Assembly (NCBI RefSeq): GCF_001412215.1
Contig: NZ_LLWP01000004.1
Location: 1-64,000, forward strand
Direction of reading: 5' to 3'
Source: Pedobacter sp. Hv1
GTDB lineage: Bacteria > Bacteroidota > Bacteroidia > Sphingobacteriales > Sphingobacteriaceae
DNA length: 64,000 bases
Under the pieces are notes generated by a model. The model was not told the DNA's origin and did not search any database. It saw only the letters and a list, made by a program, of their open reading frames with translations. The position numbers and the translations under genes are program-made. Shown piece by piece: positions 9,131-16,215 of the stretch (its first letter is position 1; the number at the start of each line of letters is the position of its first letter).

Positions 9131-9218
9131 GAAACTTAGTGTAGTAATTACTTCAATAGAAAAAATTTATACAGAAAGGCTGTTTACCGATACAGAACTC
9201 TTTTTTTACAGTACAAAA
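9131..9218 (-). promoter_or_regulatory. Array D plus -7 element: promoter of the Cys-free peptide
   Basis: Minus-strand half-sites TTTT-GTACTGTA, TTCT-GTATCGGT and TTCT-GTATAAAT start at 9214, 9193 and 9172 (21-bp steps). TAAGTTTC at 9138-9131 begins 34 bp after the third. Predicted transcription starts roughly 13 bases before the ATG at 9112. The array also sits immediately upstream of the divergent kinase gene (9226) and may control both. Confidence 0.7.
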
Positions 9219-9225
9219 GGTTATT

Positions 9226-10321
9226 ATGTCAAAAAGTATGGAGTGGTTAAAAAGAAATAAATATGATCTTATAGCGTGGCTTGGTTTCGTGTTTTACGAA
9301 ACTATTCTAGTGGGGTTACTATTTAACCAATTTGTTAATTTTTTCATTTATTTTGCTCATTATGCTGTAATTATTGTCTTTTTTTATATTCATGCCAACT
9401 ACACCTTACCATATACGCTAAAAAATAAAACAAGGGCGATATTTCTTTTGCCAGCCATAATTATTGTACAAATTACTTTATATATTTTGGCTCATCGTTT
9501 AGTCGATATCATTTTGTTTGCATTGGAGATTATCAAACCTGATGCTTATAACAAATTTGGTTCTGATTACATTCTTAGAAATATATATCGGGGTTTGTAT
9601 TTTTTAGGATTTTCTACAGGATATTATTATTTACGCAATTACTTTAAGGAACGAAAAAAGACCGAAGAATTAGAAAAACAAAGGCTGAATGATGTCATTT
9701 TGCAGCAACAGACAGAGCAGGCTTTGGCCAAAGCACATAATGCCTTTTTGAAAGCACAAATTAATCCCCATTTTTTATTCAACACGCTAGATTTTGTTTA
9801 TCACCATGTAAATGAGCATTCGCCAATGGCAGGCGAGACCATTATCAGTTTAGCACAAATGATGAGATATGCAATTGATGCAGATAAAATGGGTGAGTTT
9901 GTAGAATTGGGAGATGAAATAGTACAGGTAGAAAACCTGATTTATCTCTATCAGATTAGAAAAAAACAATAAGCTAGAGATTAGCTTGGATTATACAGCA
10001 GAAGTAAGGAAAATTCAATTTATTCCACTTATACTGCTTACGCTTGTAGAGAATATATTTAAACATGGCAACATTACTACCGAGGGGCACGGTGCTCAAA
10101 TTACCTTAACAGTGGTTGAAGATGTTTTTTATATGGAAACAGAAAATCTGATCAGTAGAAATATTAGTAAAATAAGCAATAACGCAGGTATTTCTAATAT
10201 TGAAAATAGGCTACGTTATGCTTATGGTAATGATTTAACATTTACCTATGGCCAAATTGAGGATAATCATTTTAAGGTTAGCATAAGCATTCCTATAACT
10301 GCTTTAAGCGTGCCCGCTTAG
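9226..10321 (+). pseudogene. LytS-type sensor histidine kinase interrupted by a one-base frameshift in an A7 run
   Basis: Frame one (9226-9972, 248 codons) has about four membrane segments and then the His_kinase motif QINPHFLFNTLDF with the phosphoacceptor His. It stops at 9970 just after the run A7 (9960-9966). Removing one A joins it to the downstream frame (through 10321), giving RKNNKLEISLDYTAE. This frame contains the ATPase N-box LVENIFKHG and the G-box-like GISNIENRL. Together the pieces make a normal-length kinase of about 365 residues, the expected partner of the LytTR regulator at 8168. The break separates the H-box from the ATP-binding half, so the protein as read could not autophosphorylate in cis. 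A sequencing or assembly error in the homopolymer, a genuine null allele and phase variation are all possible. The 3' end overlaps the convergent LanB gene by 29 bp. Confidence 0.85.
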
Positions 10322-13115
10322 TCTGTAGCAACTTTAACAAGTAATGATATAGAATAGTTTCGTGCTTGCGTTGATCTGAGGCAAAAAGCCTGTTCACATG
10401 CATATGAATAAGATCTGCTAACATGGTTTCCGGTTCGTTGATAGCAATGCACTTCGCCATAATTTTATGAAGTACCTTTTGCCTGCTGCTTACATAAGGA
10501 ACAGCCAACACTTTTGAAATTTCATTGTTGTTTTTGAAGGTGGCAAAATTGAGGTTCAGTTTTTTAAAAATTTCAATATCCATTTTCATTTCTTCTGCAA
10601 AATTAGCAGCCACTTTTTTTACAAAATCAATTTGCTGGTCAATGCTGTTTGTATAACAATTGCAAAAGAACTGCATGGTCTGTAAACCATAAATATATAA
10701 TTCTTCTATTGTTTTGGCATTTTTAAGAATATTGATGACCAGTTTGCTATCGAGATAGAAAAAATGTTCAACCAAATCTATTCTTGTAGAGCCATATCTT
10801 TTTGTCTCGCGGTAATAGGTTTTGAGCTCAATATCCTTAACTGTTTCCGAAAGTAAAAAAGGTTCAAATAGGTTTTTAAATGAGGGTAGAAGAATGGCAA
10901 TAGAATCTGTGTTTTTAACCTTTAATCGTAAACGGATATGTGGAGAAGGATCATCGTATCGAATAAAAAACCACTGCTCTAATAAAAATCGATAGTTTTT
11001 AATGAAAGTTTGAATTTGCTGTAACAATAGCGTATTACTGGTATATGGATGACAATAAATCTCAAAATATAACCAATCGCTACCAGGTAGTTTAATGTCT
11101 GTTGGCTTTCTAAAATTTTGTGCAGCATGATTTAACTCTTCTAATGGAGCATAAATTCTCTCTTTATGATAGTAATTGACAATATATTGTGGAGCATAAC
11201 CATTTCCATTTTCGTCTTTTAAAAAGTCAACAGGTGCAATTAAGGCCTCGGTAATATATAGATCTGCTCCATTTTGCTGTCTCGAATAATTTAAAAAAGC
11301 CAATAGATCTTCATCTTGATCAGGATGAAAGGTCAAGGTCTGATCACCGTTTCCGGCTTTAAATGGTAAAGAAATTTTTTGAAGGACTAACCATTTTTTA
11401 AATTGTTGGATTGTTTCTTCAACTGATTCTTCCTTTTTGGGTTTGCAGTAAACTGATGGGACCAACCATTGTGCAGGAGCAACAATGATGTGTTTAAAGT
11501 ATACCCTTGGGTAATGCTCAAGACCTGGGAAGTATTCGTTGAGCGTAAATTGAAGGTTGCTTTGAATGCCTTGGTGCTGGAGGTCGCAAAGAAAACGATA
11601 TACTGCCAGATCTGATCGCGAATAATTATATGCCGAAGAAATTCGTGGAACTAATCGTTTGCCTAATTTTTTTGAGCTCAGTATAATTTCGTCACTTTTA
11701 ATACCGATCATAATATCATTCAGCTCAATTGGATTGGCTGAGGTAGACCAGCTCAAAATTGGGAGTTCGTGTGTATAGATGTGATTTCTTCTATTGACGT
11801 TGTCAATATTTTTTTCTGCCTGGTAGGCAATATCAAAAAAAAGAACTGTTGGGTTTACCTCATTTTCTAAATCAGCTATTTCTTTTCCGTAAGCCCCAAG
11901 CTCATCATTGGCTAAAGTAAAACGTCCTAATAGTGAATTTGCCGTGCAACCTCCTAAACTTTCCATCACAACATTGTCTTGATATAAATGAAAAATAAGG
12001 CTAAAAGTATTGGGTAAAGGATGAGGAAGATGAAGCTGTTGTTGTTCGAAATTTTGAAGATCGATCTCTTCTCCTTTGATAATTTTGTTCAATAGCAAAC
12101 GATGTAATTTGGTGTATTCAAATTGATTTTTGAAGTTGCTGTTAATTTTTGCTGCTTTTAAAATTTCTATCAGATCATTGGCATGGTATTGCTGTTCGAG
12201 ATTTCCATAGCCAATGCCAAGTTCTGGATCCATAGCCATAGCAAGTGGAATGTGTCGCTGTTCGTATTTTTTAATAAATGCAAGTTTAAATTCTCTTAGA
12301 TTGTTAGAGATGGGACTAGACTTGATATTTCGTAAACAATTGATCAGCTCAGGTATTTGTTGGAGTTTCTTTTGGTCAAAATACCCTTGTATTTTACGTT
12401 CAGAAAGTATGTAATCGATACTTTTATCCCTTTGGTTAGCCTTTATTCTTTTAAAATAGTCTTCACCAGTGATATTAGGAAACAAGTCTGTTGAAATGAG
12501 TTGCAAGGCAATAAGTTGGCGAAGTAGATCTTTACTACTGGTTTCATTAATTTGAAATTCGGTTTTTAGATATGCACATAAATCTACAATACTTGTTTTG
12601 GTCGTACAGATTTTTAAGATTGTTTTCAATTCATCAAAAGAAATAACCGAAGACAATTGAAATTGCCCATCTTTAAAACTGATATACCTGATTTCATTTC
12701 CTACTTCATATACTGTAGAATTACTGAGGATAAAGGTGGCATGATTTAAACTGTCTTTAACATCTACATCGCTATCTTTCTCACTCCAATCTGTAAATGT
12801 ATGTTCCATCATCAGCGATTGAAGTTGGGCAGGTTCTGTAACGTCGTTGTGTAGCGGAAAAGTAGAAAATGACGCAAAGGAACCAAAGGGGGTTGCCCTA
12901 TATCTGGCCCTATTAAAATATTTCCAAATGGTAAACTGTATTTTTTGGGGGAGCAATTCTATTTCGTTTACTTTTTTATCTGCAATTAATGCATAAAAGA
13001 TAGGAGAAGAGGTTTTGATCTTTTCTTTTAACTCCTCCCAAACGGATGTCAATGTGTTTTCAATTGGGAAAGCTGGAGTGCGACAAATAATTAATTGAAA
13101 TGGTGTAATTTTCAT
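10293..13115 (-). CDS. Full-length LanB-type lantibiotic dehydratase (glutamylation + elimination domains)
   Basis: 940 residues from ATG at 13115; an in-frame ATG at 13187 would add 24 residues, but the family-like N-terminus ITPFQLIICRTPAFP follows the internal Met. The N-terminal dehydratase domain shows RYRATPFGSFASFS, the classic TPFG motif of Lant_dehydr_N. The C-terminal about 270 residues match the SpaB_C/thiopeptide-type domain (DWLYFEIYCH, QWFFIRYDDPSPHIRLRLK). LanB enzymes use glutamyl-tRNA to glutamylate Ser/Thr of a precursor and then eliminate glutamate to give dehydroalanine/dehydrobutyrine. Both halves are fused here, so it should be self-sufficient for dehydration. The likely substrate is the Ser/Thr-rich peptide at 8939-9112. 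No LanC cyclase, protease or dedicated transporter is adjacent, and no 21-bp array was found at its promoter. Confidence 0.9.
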   Translation of the reverse strand: MKITPFQLIICRTPAFPIENTLTSVWEELKEKIKTSSPIFYALIADKKVNEIELLPQKIQFTIWKYFNRARYRATPFGSFASFSTFPLHNDVTEPAQLQSLMMEHTFTDWSEKDSDVDVKDSLNHATFILSNSTVYEVGNEIRYISFKDGQFQLSSVISFDELKTILKICTTKTSIVDLCAYLKTEFQINETSSKDLLRQLIALQLISTDLFPNITGEDYFKRIKANQRDKSIDYILSERKIQGYFDQKKLQQIPELINCLRNIKSSPISNNLREFKLAFIKKYEQRHIPLAMAMDPELGIGYGNLEQQYHANDLIEILKAAKINSNFKNQFEYTKLHRLLLNKIIKGEEIDLQNFEQQQLHLPHPLPNTFSLIFHLYQDNVVMESLGGCTANSLLGRFTLANDELGAYGKEIADLENEVNPTVLFFDIAYQAEKNIDNVNRRNHIYTHELPILSWSTSANPIELNDIMIGIKSDEIILSSKKLGKRLVPRISSAYNYSRSDLAVYRFLCDLQHQGIQSNLQFTLNEYFPGLEHYPRVYFKHIIVAPAQWLVPSVYCKPKKEESVEETIQQFKKWLVLQKISLPFKAGNGDQTLTFHPDQDEDLLAFLNYSRQQNGADLYITEALIAPVDFLKDENGNGYAPQYIVNYYHKERIYAPLEELNHAAQNFRKPTDIKLPGSDWLYFEIYCHPYTSNTLLLQQIQTFIKNYRFLLEQWFFIRYDDPSPHIRLRLKVKNTDSIAILLPSFKNLFEPFLLSETVKDIELKTYYRETKRYGSTRIDLVEHFFYLDSKLVINILKNAKTIEELYIYGLQTMQFFCNCYTNSIDQQIDFVKKVAANFAEEMKMDIEIFKKLNLNFATFKNNNEISKVLAVPYVSSRQKVLHKIMAKCIAINEPETMLADLIHMHVNRLFASDQRKHETILYHYLLKLLQTKRARLKQL

Positions 13116-13260
13116 GTTTTTTGTTTTTTTGTTACTAATAATGAATTGAGCTACCATTTTGTTATAAGGAAACGCTAATATTCTCATATTTTGATAATCA
13201 CTGCGATTTTAATCAAACACTTTAATCTTAACCAATTGATTAATTTAACTTTGTGGCTGT

Positions 13261-13701
13261 ATGAAAAAAGTTACTTTGTTTAGGCCTTTAAAAACCGATT
13301 ATCTAGAACTAATTAACGTTTGGGAAAGATCAGTACGGGCAACACATCATTTTTTAGACGAAAAAGATATTGTTTTGTATAAAGCATTAATATATAATGA
13401 TTATTTGTATCAAGTAGACTTATATGGGGTTAAACAGAATAAACATATTTTAGGTTTTATAGGGTTAGACGGCGATACTATACAAATGTTATTTATTGAT
13501 CCAATTGCAAGGGGTAAAGGAGTAGGTAAATATTTGATAGATTTTGCCATTAAACAAAAGGGAATTAGAAAGGTAGATGTGAATGAGCAAAATGAGCAAG
13601 CTGTTGGCTTTTATCTCCATTTGGGATTCAATATAACAGAACGTTTTGAAGAAGATGCTAGTGGTAGGCCATACCCTATATTGGCAATGGAATTAAAATA
13701 G
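13261..13701 (+). CDS. GNAT-family N-acetyltransferase
   Basis: 146 residues. The acetyl-CoA-binding motif A is IDPIARGKGVGKYLI (about residues 80-94), followed by the motif B-like VDVNEQNEQAVGFYLHLGF and a C-terminal strand with Pro-Tyr-Pro. The fold is a single GNAT domain of typical length with no signal peptide. Substrate unknown. The start is 146 bases from the divergent LanB start at 13115, and TAACTTTG upstream fits a -7 element. Because GNATs sometimes modify or detoxify RiPPs, a role with LanB is possible, but the divergent orientation gives no strong support. Confidence 0.85.
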   Translation: MKKVTLFRPLKTDYLELINVWERSVRATHHFLDEKDIVLYKALIYNDYLYQVDLYGVKQNKHILGFIGLDGDTIQMLFIDPIARGKGVGKYLIDFAIKQKGIRKVDVNEQNEQAVGFYLHLGFNITERFEEDASGRPYPILAMELK

Positions 13702-13779
13702 CTTTTCTTTTTGCCTTGACAAGACAATAATATTTCAAATAAAGCGTCTATATACCAAGACGTTAAATAAATAAATCAG

Positions 13780-13810
13780 CGGAGATTATCGAGAGGTATC
13801 TCCGTTTTTT
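13780..13810 (+). terminator. Rho-independent terminator after the GNAT gene
   Basis: Stem CGGAGAT/ATCTCCG (13780-13786 with 13798-13804) followed by six T. Confidence 0.8.
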
Positions 13811-13925
13811 ATGAGCTGTCAATTTAAAAAATCCCCTTTTTGATCTAAAAATGACATTTTTTAATAGGTTACTAAATTTAATTGTATATTTTTGCTAAAA
13901 ATAATAGTATTTCACTGCCCTTGAT

Positions 13926-14237
13926 ATGACTGTAACTGTCCTTGCTATATTTGATGAGTTTAATCAGAATGCTCCTTTAGCAAAAGTAATGAAAGAAAGA
14001 TTAATTCGCCTAGCTGCCGAATTACAAGACGTACATTTGAAAAGCTTAACTACAATAGAGCCTTTAACAGAAGATGTGGTTGTTTACATTTCATATAACC
14101 CGAAGTTTACTGTACGTTGGAGGATTGTAAACGATGTGCCTCTTGCTATAGAAAAAGAAGTTGCTGAGCATTGCGCTACCTTAGGGTATATTGTTTGGAA
14201 AACGGCAGCTATTAATGTCTTTAAAGGAAAAGAATAA
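13926..14237 (+). CDS. Hypothetical protein, 103 residues
   Basis: I do not recognise the family. It is a small soluble protein with an alternating helix/strand pattern. Visible segments include LAIFDEFNQNAPLAKVM, an Arg/Glu-rich helix (KERLIRLAAEL) and a hydrophobic strand VVVYISYNPKF. There is no Cys pair, signal peptide or membrane segment, and only one Cys (EHCAT). A clear Bacteroidota -7 match (TATTTTTG, about 35 bases upstream of the ATG) supports expression. It converges with the DUF1579-like gene, only 3 bases apart. Confidence 0.6.
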   Translation: MTVTVLAIFDEFNQNAPLAKVMKERLIRLAAELQDVHLKSLTTIEPLTEDVVVYISYNPKFTVRWRIVNDVPLAIEKEVAEHCATLGYIVWKTAAINVFKGKE

Positions 14238-14240
14238 ATT

Positions 14241-14678
14241 CTAATCTTTAACCAGCTTAATTTCCATATACCTTTTCCAATCTGTTCCATTCTCAGATTG
14301 TTCCCAGTTGCCAGTAAGTTCGTTGTTGTCATTACTGAAATTGCCATTAAACCGAAGTTTTTTGCCAATAAAGGTCCAATTTTTATCATCATTTAACACA
14401 ATGAACGAGCCTTCTTTGCCGTGGGTATCTATATATTGAATTTTAAAATTGCCAGTTAGTTTGTCGTAGTTGATCAACTCACTGCTTTGTACTCTTTCTA
14501 ATCCTATGTATACATTTACTTTATGCAATAGCATTTTGCCACCAGGTAGCCATTCATAAGTATCATAGCCATTGATTTTAATTTCAGGCGCTGTATGAGT
14601 GGCATAAATTTTTCCGGTTGTACTCCATTTCCCTATAAATGGCTGTAATAACGACAATTTGTGATGGTTTTGTTTCAT
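14241..14678 (-). CDS. DUF1579-like lipocalin/FABP-type protein
   Basis: 145 residues with the N-terminal signature LLQPFIGKWSTTGKIY and a run of beta strands ending GNWEQSENGTDWKRYMEIKL, typical of small DUF1579-like beta-barrel proteins. Biochemical function in the family is not defined. There is no signal peptide, so it is probably cytoplasmic. It stands alone between the convergent hypothetical gene (13926) and the XRE regulator on the same strand. Confidence 0.65.
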   Translation of the reverse strand: MKQNHHKLSLLQPFIGKWSTTGKIYATHTAPEIKINGYDTYEWLPGGKMLLHKVNVYIGLERVQSSELINYDKLTGNFKIQYIDTHGKEGSFIVLNDDKNWTFIGKKLRFNGNFSNDNNELTGNWEQSENGTDWKRYMEIKLVKD

Positions 14679-14830
14679 GCAATCTTAAAAATTTATAATA
14701 AACAATAAGTTAGATTGAGATTTGACCTGTACAACCAATTAAATGGCAAATTGTGTGCCGTTTTTTTAATTAATTTAAGATGAATTTGTTAGTGAACTAA
14801 TAAAGAGAAGAAATTTGATGGAGTAGGGGC

Positions 14831-15055
14831 TTAATTTGTACTGAACAAATCGTTCATCGTTATATTTAATGCTTCAGCTATTTGCATTAAGATATATCCA
14901 GAAGCATTTACCCGCCCATTTTCTATTCTACTTAAACTTTGGAAGTCTTTATTGATCAATGCTGCCAATTGGGCCTGAGTTAAACCTTTGCTCACACGGA
15001 AATGGACAATTCTTTTGCCTAATTCTTTCTTGAAAAGTTCTAAATCTTTAGCCAT
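14831..15055 (-). CDS. XRE-family helix-turn-helix regulator (Cro/CI type)
   Basis: 74 residues consisting almost only of an HTH_3 domain: FRVSKGLTQAQLAALINKDFQSLSRIENGR, then ILMQIAEALNITMNDLF. This is the usual size of small stand-alone XRE regulators in Bacteroidota. There is no toxin-like partner next to it. The upstream region contains the hairpin-rich element at 15151-15361, which it might regulate or be regulated by, though nothing shows this directly. Confidence 0.85.
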   Translation of the reverse strand: MAKDLELFKKELGKRIVHFRVSKGLTQAQLAALINKDFQSLSRIENGRVNASGYILMQIAEALNITMNDLFSTN

Positions 15056-15150
15056 GCTGCAAACTCAAAAGATTTTTATATAATTAACTAAACGTATTTG
15101 CTTAGTATTCTGATTTTTATTATATTTGATTTTAGAAGAGGTATTTTTAA

Positions 15151-15361
15151 GAGTCTTGTAACTACACAATCTGACGCCGTAATGCAAGACAGCAGAATTA
15201 TGCCCATATCTATGTGTAGATGTGCTATATTCGCATATCGAAATAGATGTGGGGCTGCTGTAAATCCATATACGTAAGGCGTCAGATACTTTAAGTAGTT
15301 ATGGTTTGTAGCCCCACATATATTACCTACAACCCAACAAGACTCGTATAATCGATACGAG
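15151..15361. other. Hairpin-rich palindromic element of about 210 bp (MITE-like or structured RNA)
   Basis: Nested inverted repeats occupy this non-coding stretch: GAGTCTTGT (15151-15159) with 15337-15345; TCTGACGCC (15170-15178) with 15278-15286; ACAGCAG (15189-15195) with 15255-15261. An inner imperfect arm lies near 15202-15213/15242-15254. A competing 10-bp pair, 15247-15256 with 15310-15319, crosses the main stem. A separate perfect hairpin CTCGTAT/ATACGAG closes the block (15343-15349 with 15355-15361). The pattern fits a miniature inverted-repeat element or a structured transcript. No transposase, target-site duplication or second copy was recognised in the window. Confidence 0.5.
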
Positions 15362-15363
15362 CT

Positions 15364-15516
15364 ATGCAAGAACAAATTAAAATTGCTTTTAATAGAAATG
15401 TTGCTTCCTTGCCAAGAGAAGCATTTAACCTTGCATTTTTAGCTCAATTGGTCCAATCTATTTTTGGATTTTCTTTCATCATTTTAATCTCTCTGGTAAT
15501 CTGTAGTCCTGAGTAA
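15364..15516 (+). CDS. Possible 50-residue small membrane peptide
   Basis: ATG at 15364, three bases after the hairpin block, TAA at 15514-15516. It has a polar N-terminus (MQEQIKIAFNRNVASLPREA) followed by a strongly hydrophobic segment (about residues 22-47). It could be a single-pass small protein, a remnant of a larger gene, or a chance open frame. No homologue is recognised and no strong -7 element was found. The rest of the 572-bp gap between 15056 and 15627 holds only the hairpin element and an inverted repeat (GAGCGTT near 15563 with AACGCTC near 15605). Confidence 0.3.
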   Translation: MQEQIKIAFNRNVASLPREAFNLAFLAQLVQSIFGFSFIILISLVICSPE

Positions 15517-15627
15517 ATAACATATGCTCCCTATTTACAAAATTAACCGAACAAATACCTAGAGCGTTTTAGAACAAGTTTCTAGCTGGGAACTGTAAGC
15601 AAAGAACGCTCGCAACCTACACTACTT

Positions 15628-16215
15628 ATGAAAAAAATAACGATATGTATCGTATGGGCAATGCTATGCCTAAATTTTGAGGCCAATAGCCAAGAAATTA
15701 AACCACTCAAGCTCGGCCAGAAAATACCGATGGCAATTTTACAACAAACAATGCCACAACTAACAGGCAATAGTTTAAAACCAGATAGCCTAACATTAGC
15801 TACTTACAAAGGCAAATTTATTATTCTAGATTTTTGGGCTACTTGGTGTAGCAGTTGTATCTATCAGTTTGCTAAGCTAGAAAACTTACAGCAAAGGTAT
15901 CAAGACCAAATCAAGATACTTTTAATAAATGCAGTATATACAAAAGATACGCCACAACGGATGTATGGCATTTTAAGTGGAGAAAAGGCCCCCTTTATTA
16001 AAAGCAGTTTACCCAGTGTTTATAATGATACTGTGTTATCAAAATTGTTTCCGCATGCTTACTTACCGCATTATGTATGGCTAGGCCCAAAAGGCGAATT
16101 TCTGGCACTTACCAATACCGATATGTTGAATGAACAAACCATAAAATCTGTATTAGAAGCCTACAAACAAGATGAAACCGCAACTGCCAAACTTTTAAAG
16201 CAGAACAAACTATGA
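15628..16215 (+). CDS. TlpA-like thioredoxin-fold protein
   Basis: 195 residues with an N-terminal signal peptide (hydrophobic 5-18). The thioredoxin fold has the active site WATWCSSC (about residues 71-78), preceded by KGKFIILDF, and a cis-Pro region near YLPHYVWLGPKGEF. TlpA/ResA-like proteins are periplasmic thiol-disulfide oxidoreductases. The stop overlaps the start of the downstream SusC gene by four bases (ATGA), so the genes are translationally coupled. TlpA-like proteins next to SusCD pairs are common in Sphingobacteriaceae; the protein may assist envelope folding or act on the imported substrate. Confidence 0.85.
   Translation: MKKITICIVWAMLCLNFEANSQEIKPLKLGQKIPMAILQQTMPQLTGNSLKPDSLTLATYKGKFIILDFWATWCSSCIYQFAKLENLQQRYQDQIKILLINAVYTKDTPQRMYGILSGEKAPFIKSSLPSVYNDTVLSKLFPHAYLPHYVWLGPKGEFLALTNTDMLNEQTIKSVLEAYKQDETATAKLLKQNKL

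Noticed and set aside
9958-9972. Programmed -1 ribosomal frameshift at A AAA AAA in the kinase gene
   Set aside because: The downstream half is in the +1 frame relative to the first half; a -1 shift would enter a frame that soon stops. A base deletion or +1/-2 event is needed.
15088-15375. Minus-strand open frame of 95 codons
   Set aside because: It runs through the inverted-repeat element, its composition follows the palindromes, and it resembles no protein family.
15501-15516. Another GTCCTGAG motif as a ninth array
   Set aside because: No partner half-sites occur 21 bp on either side and it overlaps the end of a small open frame, so it is probably chance.
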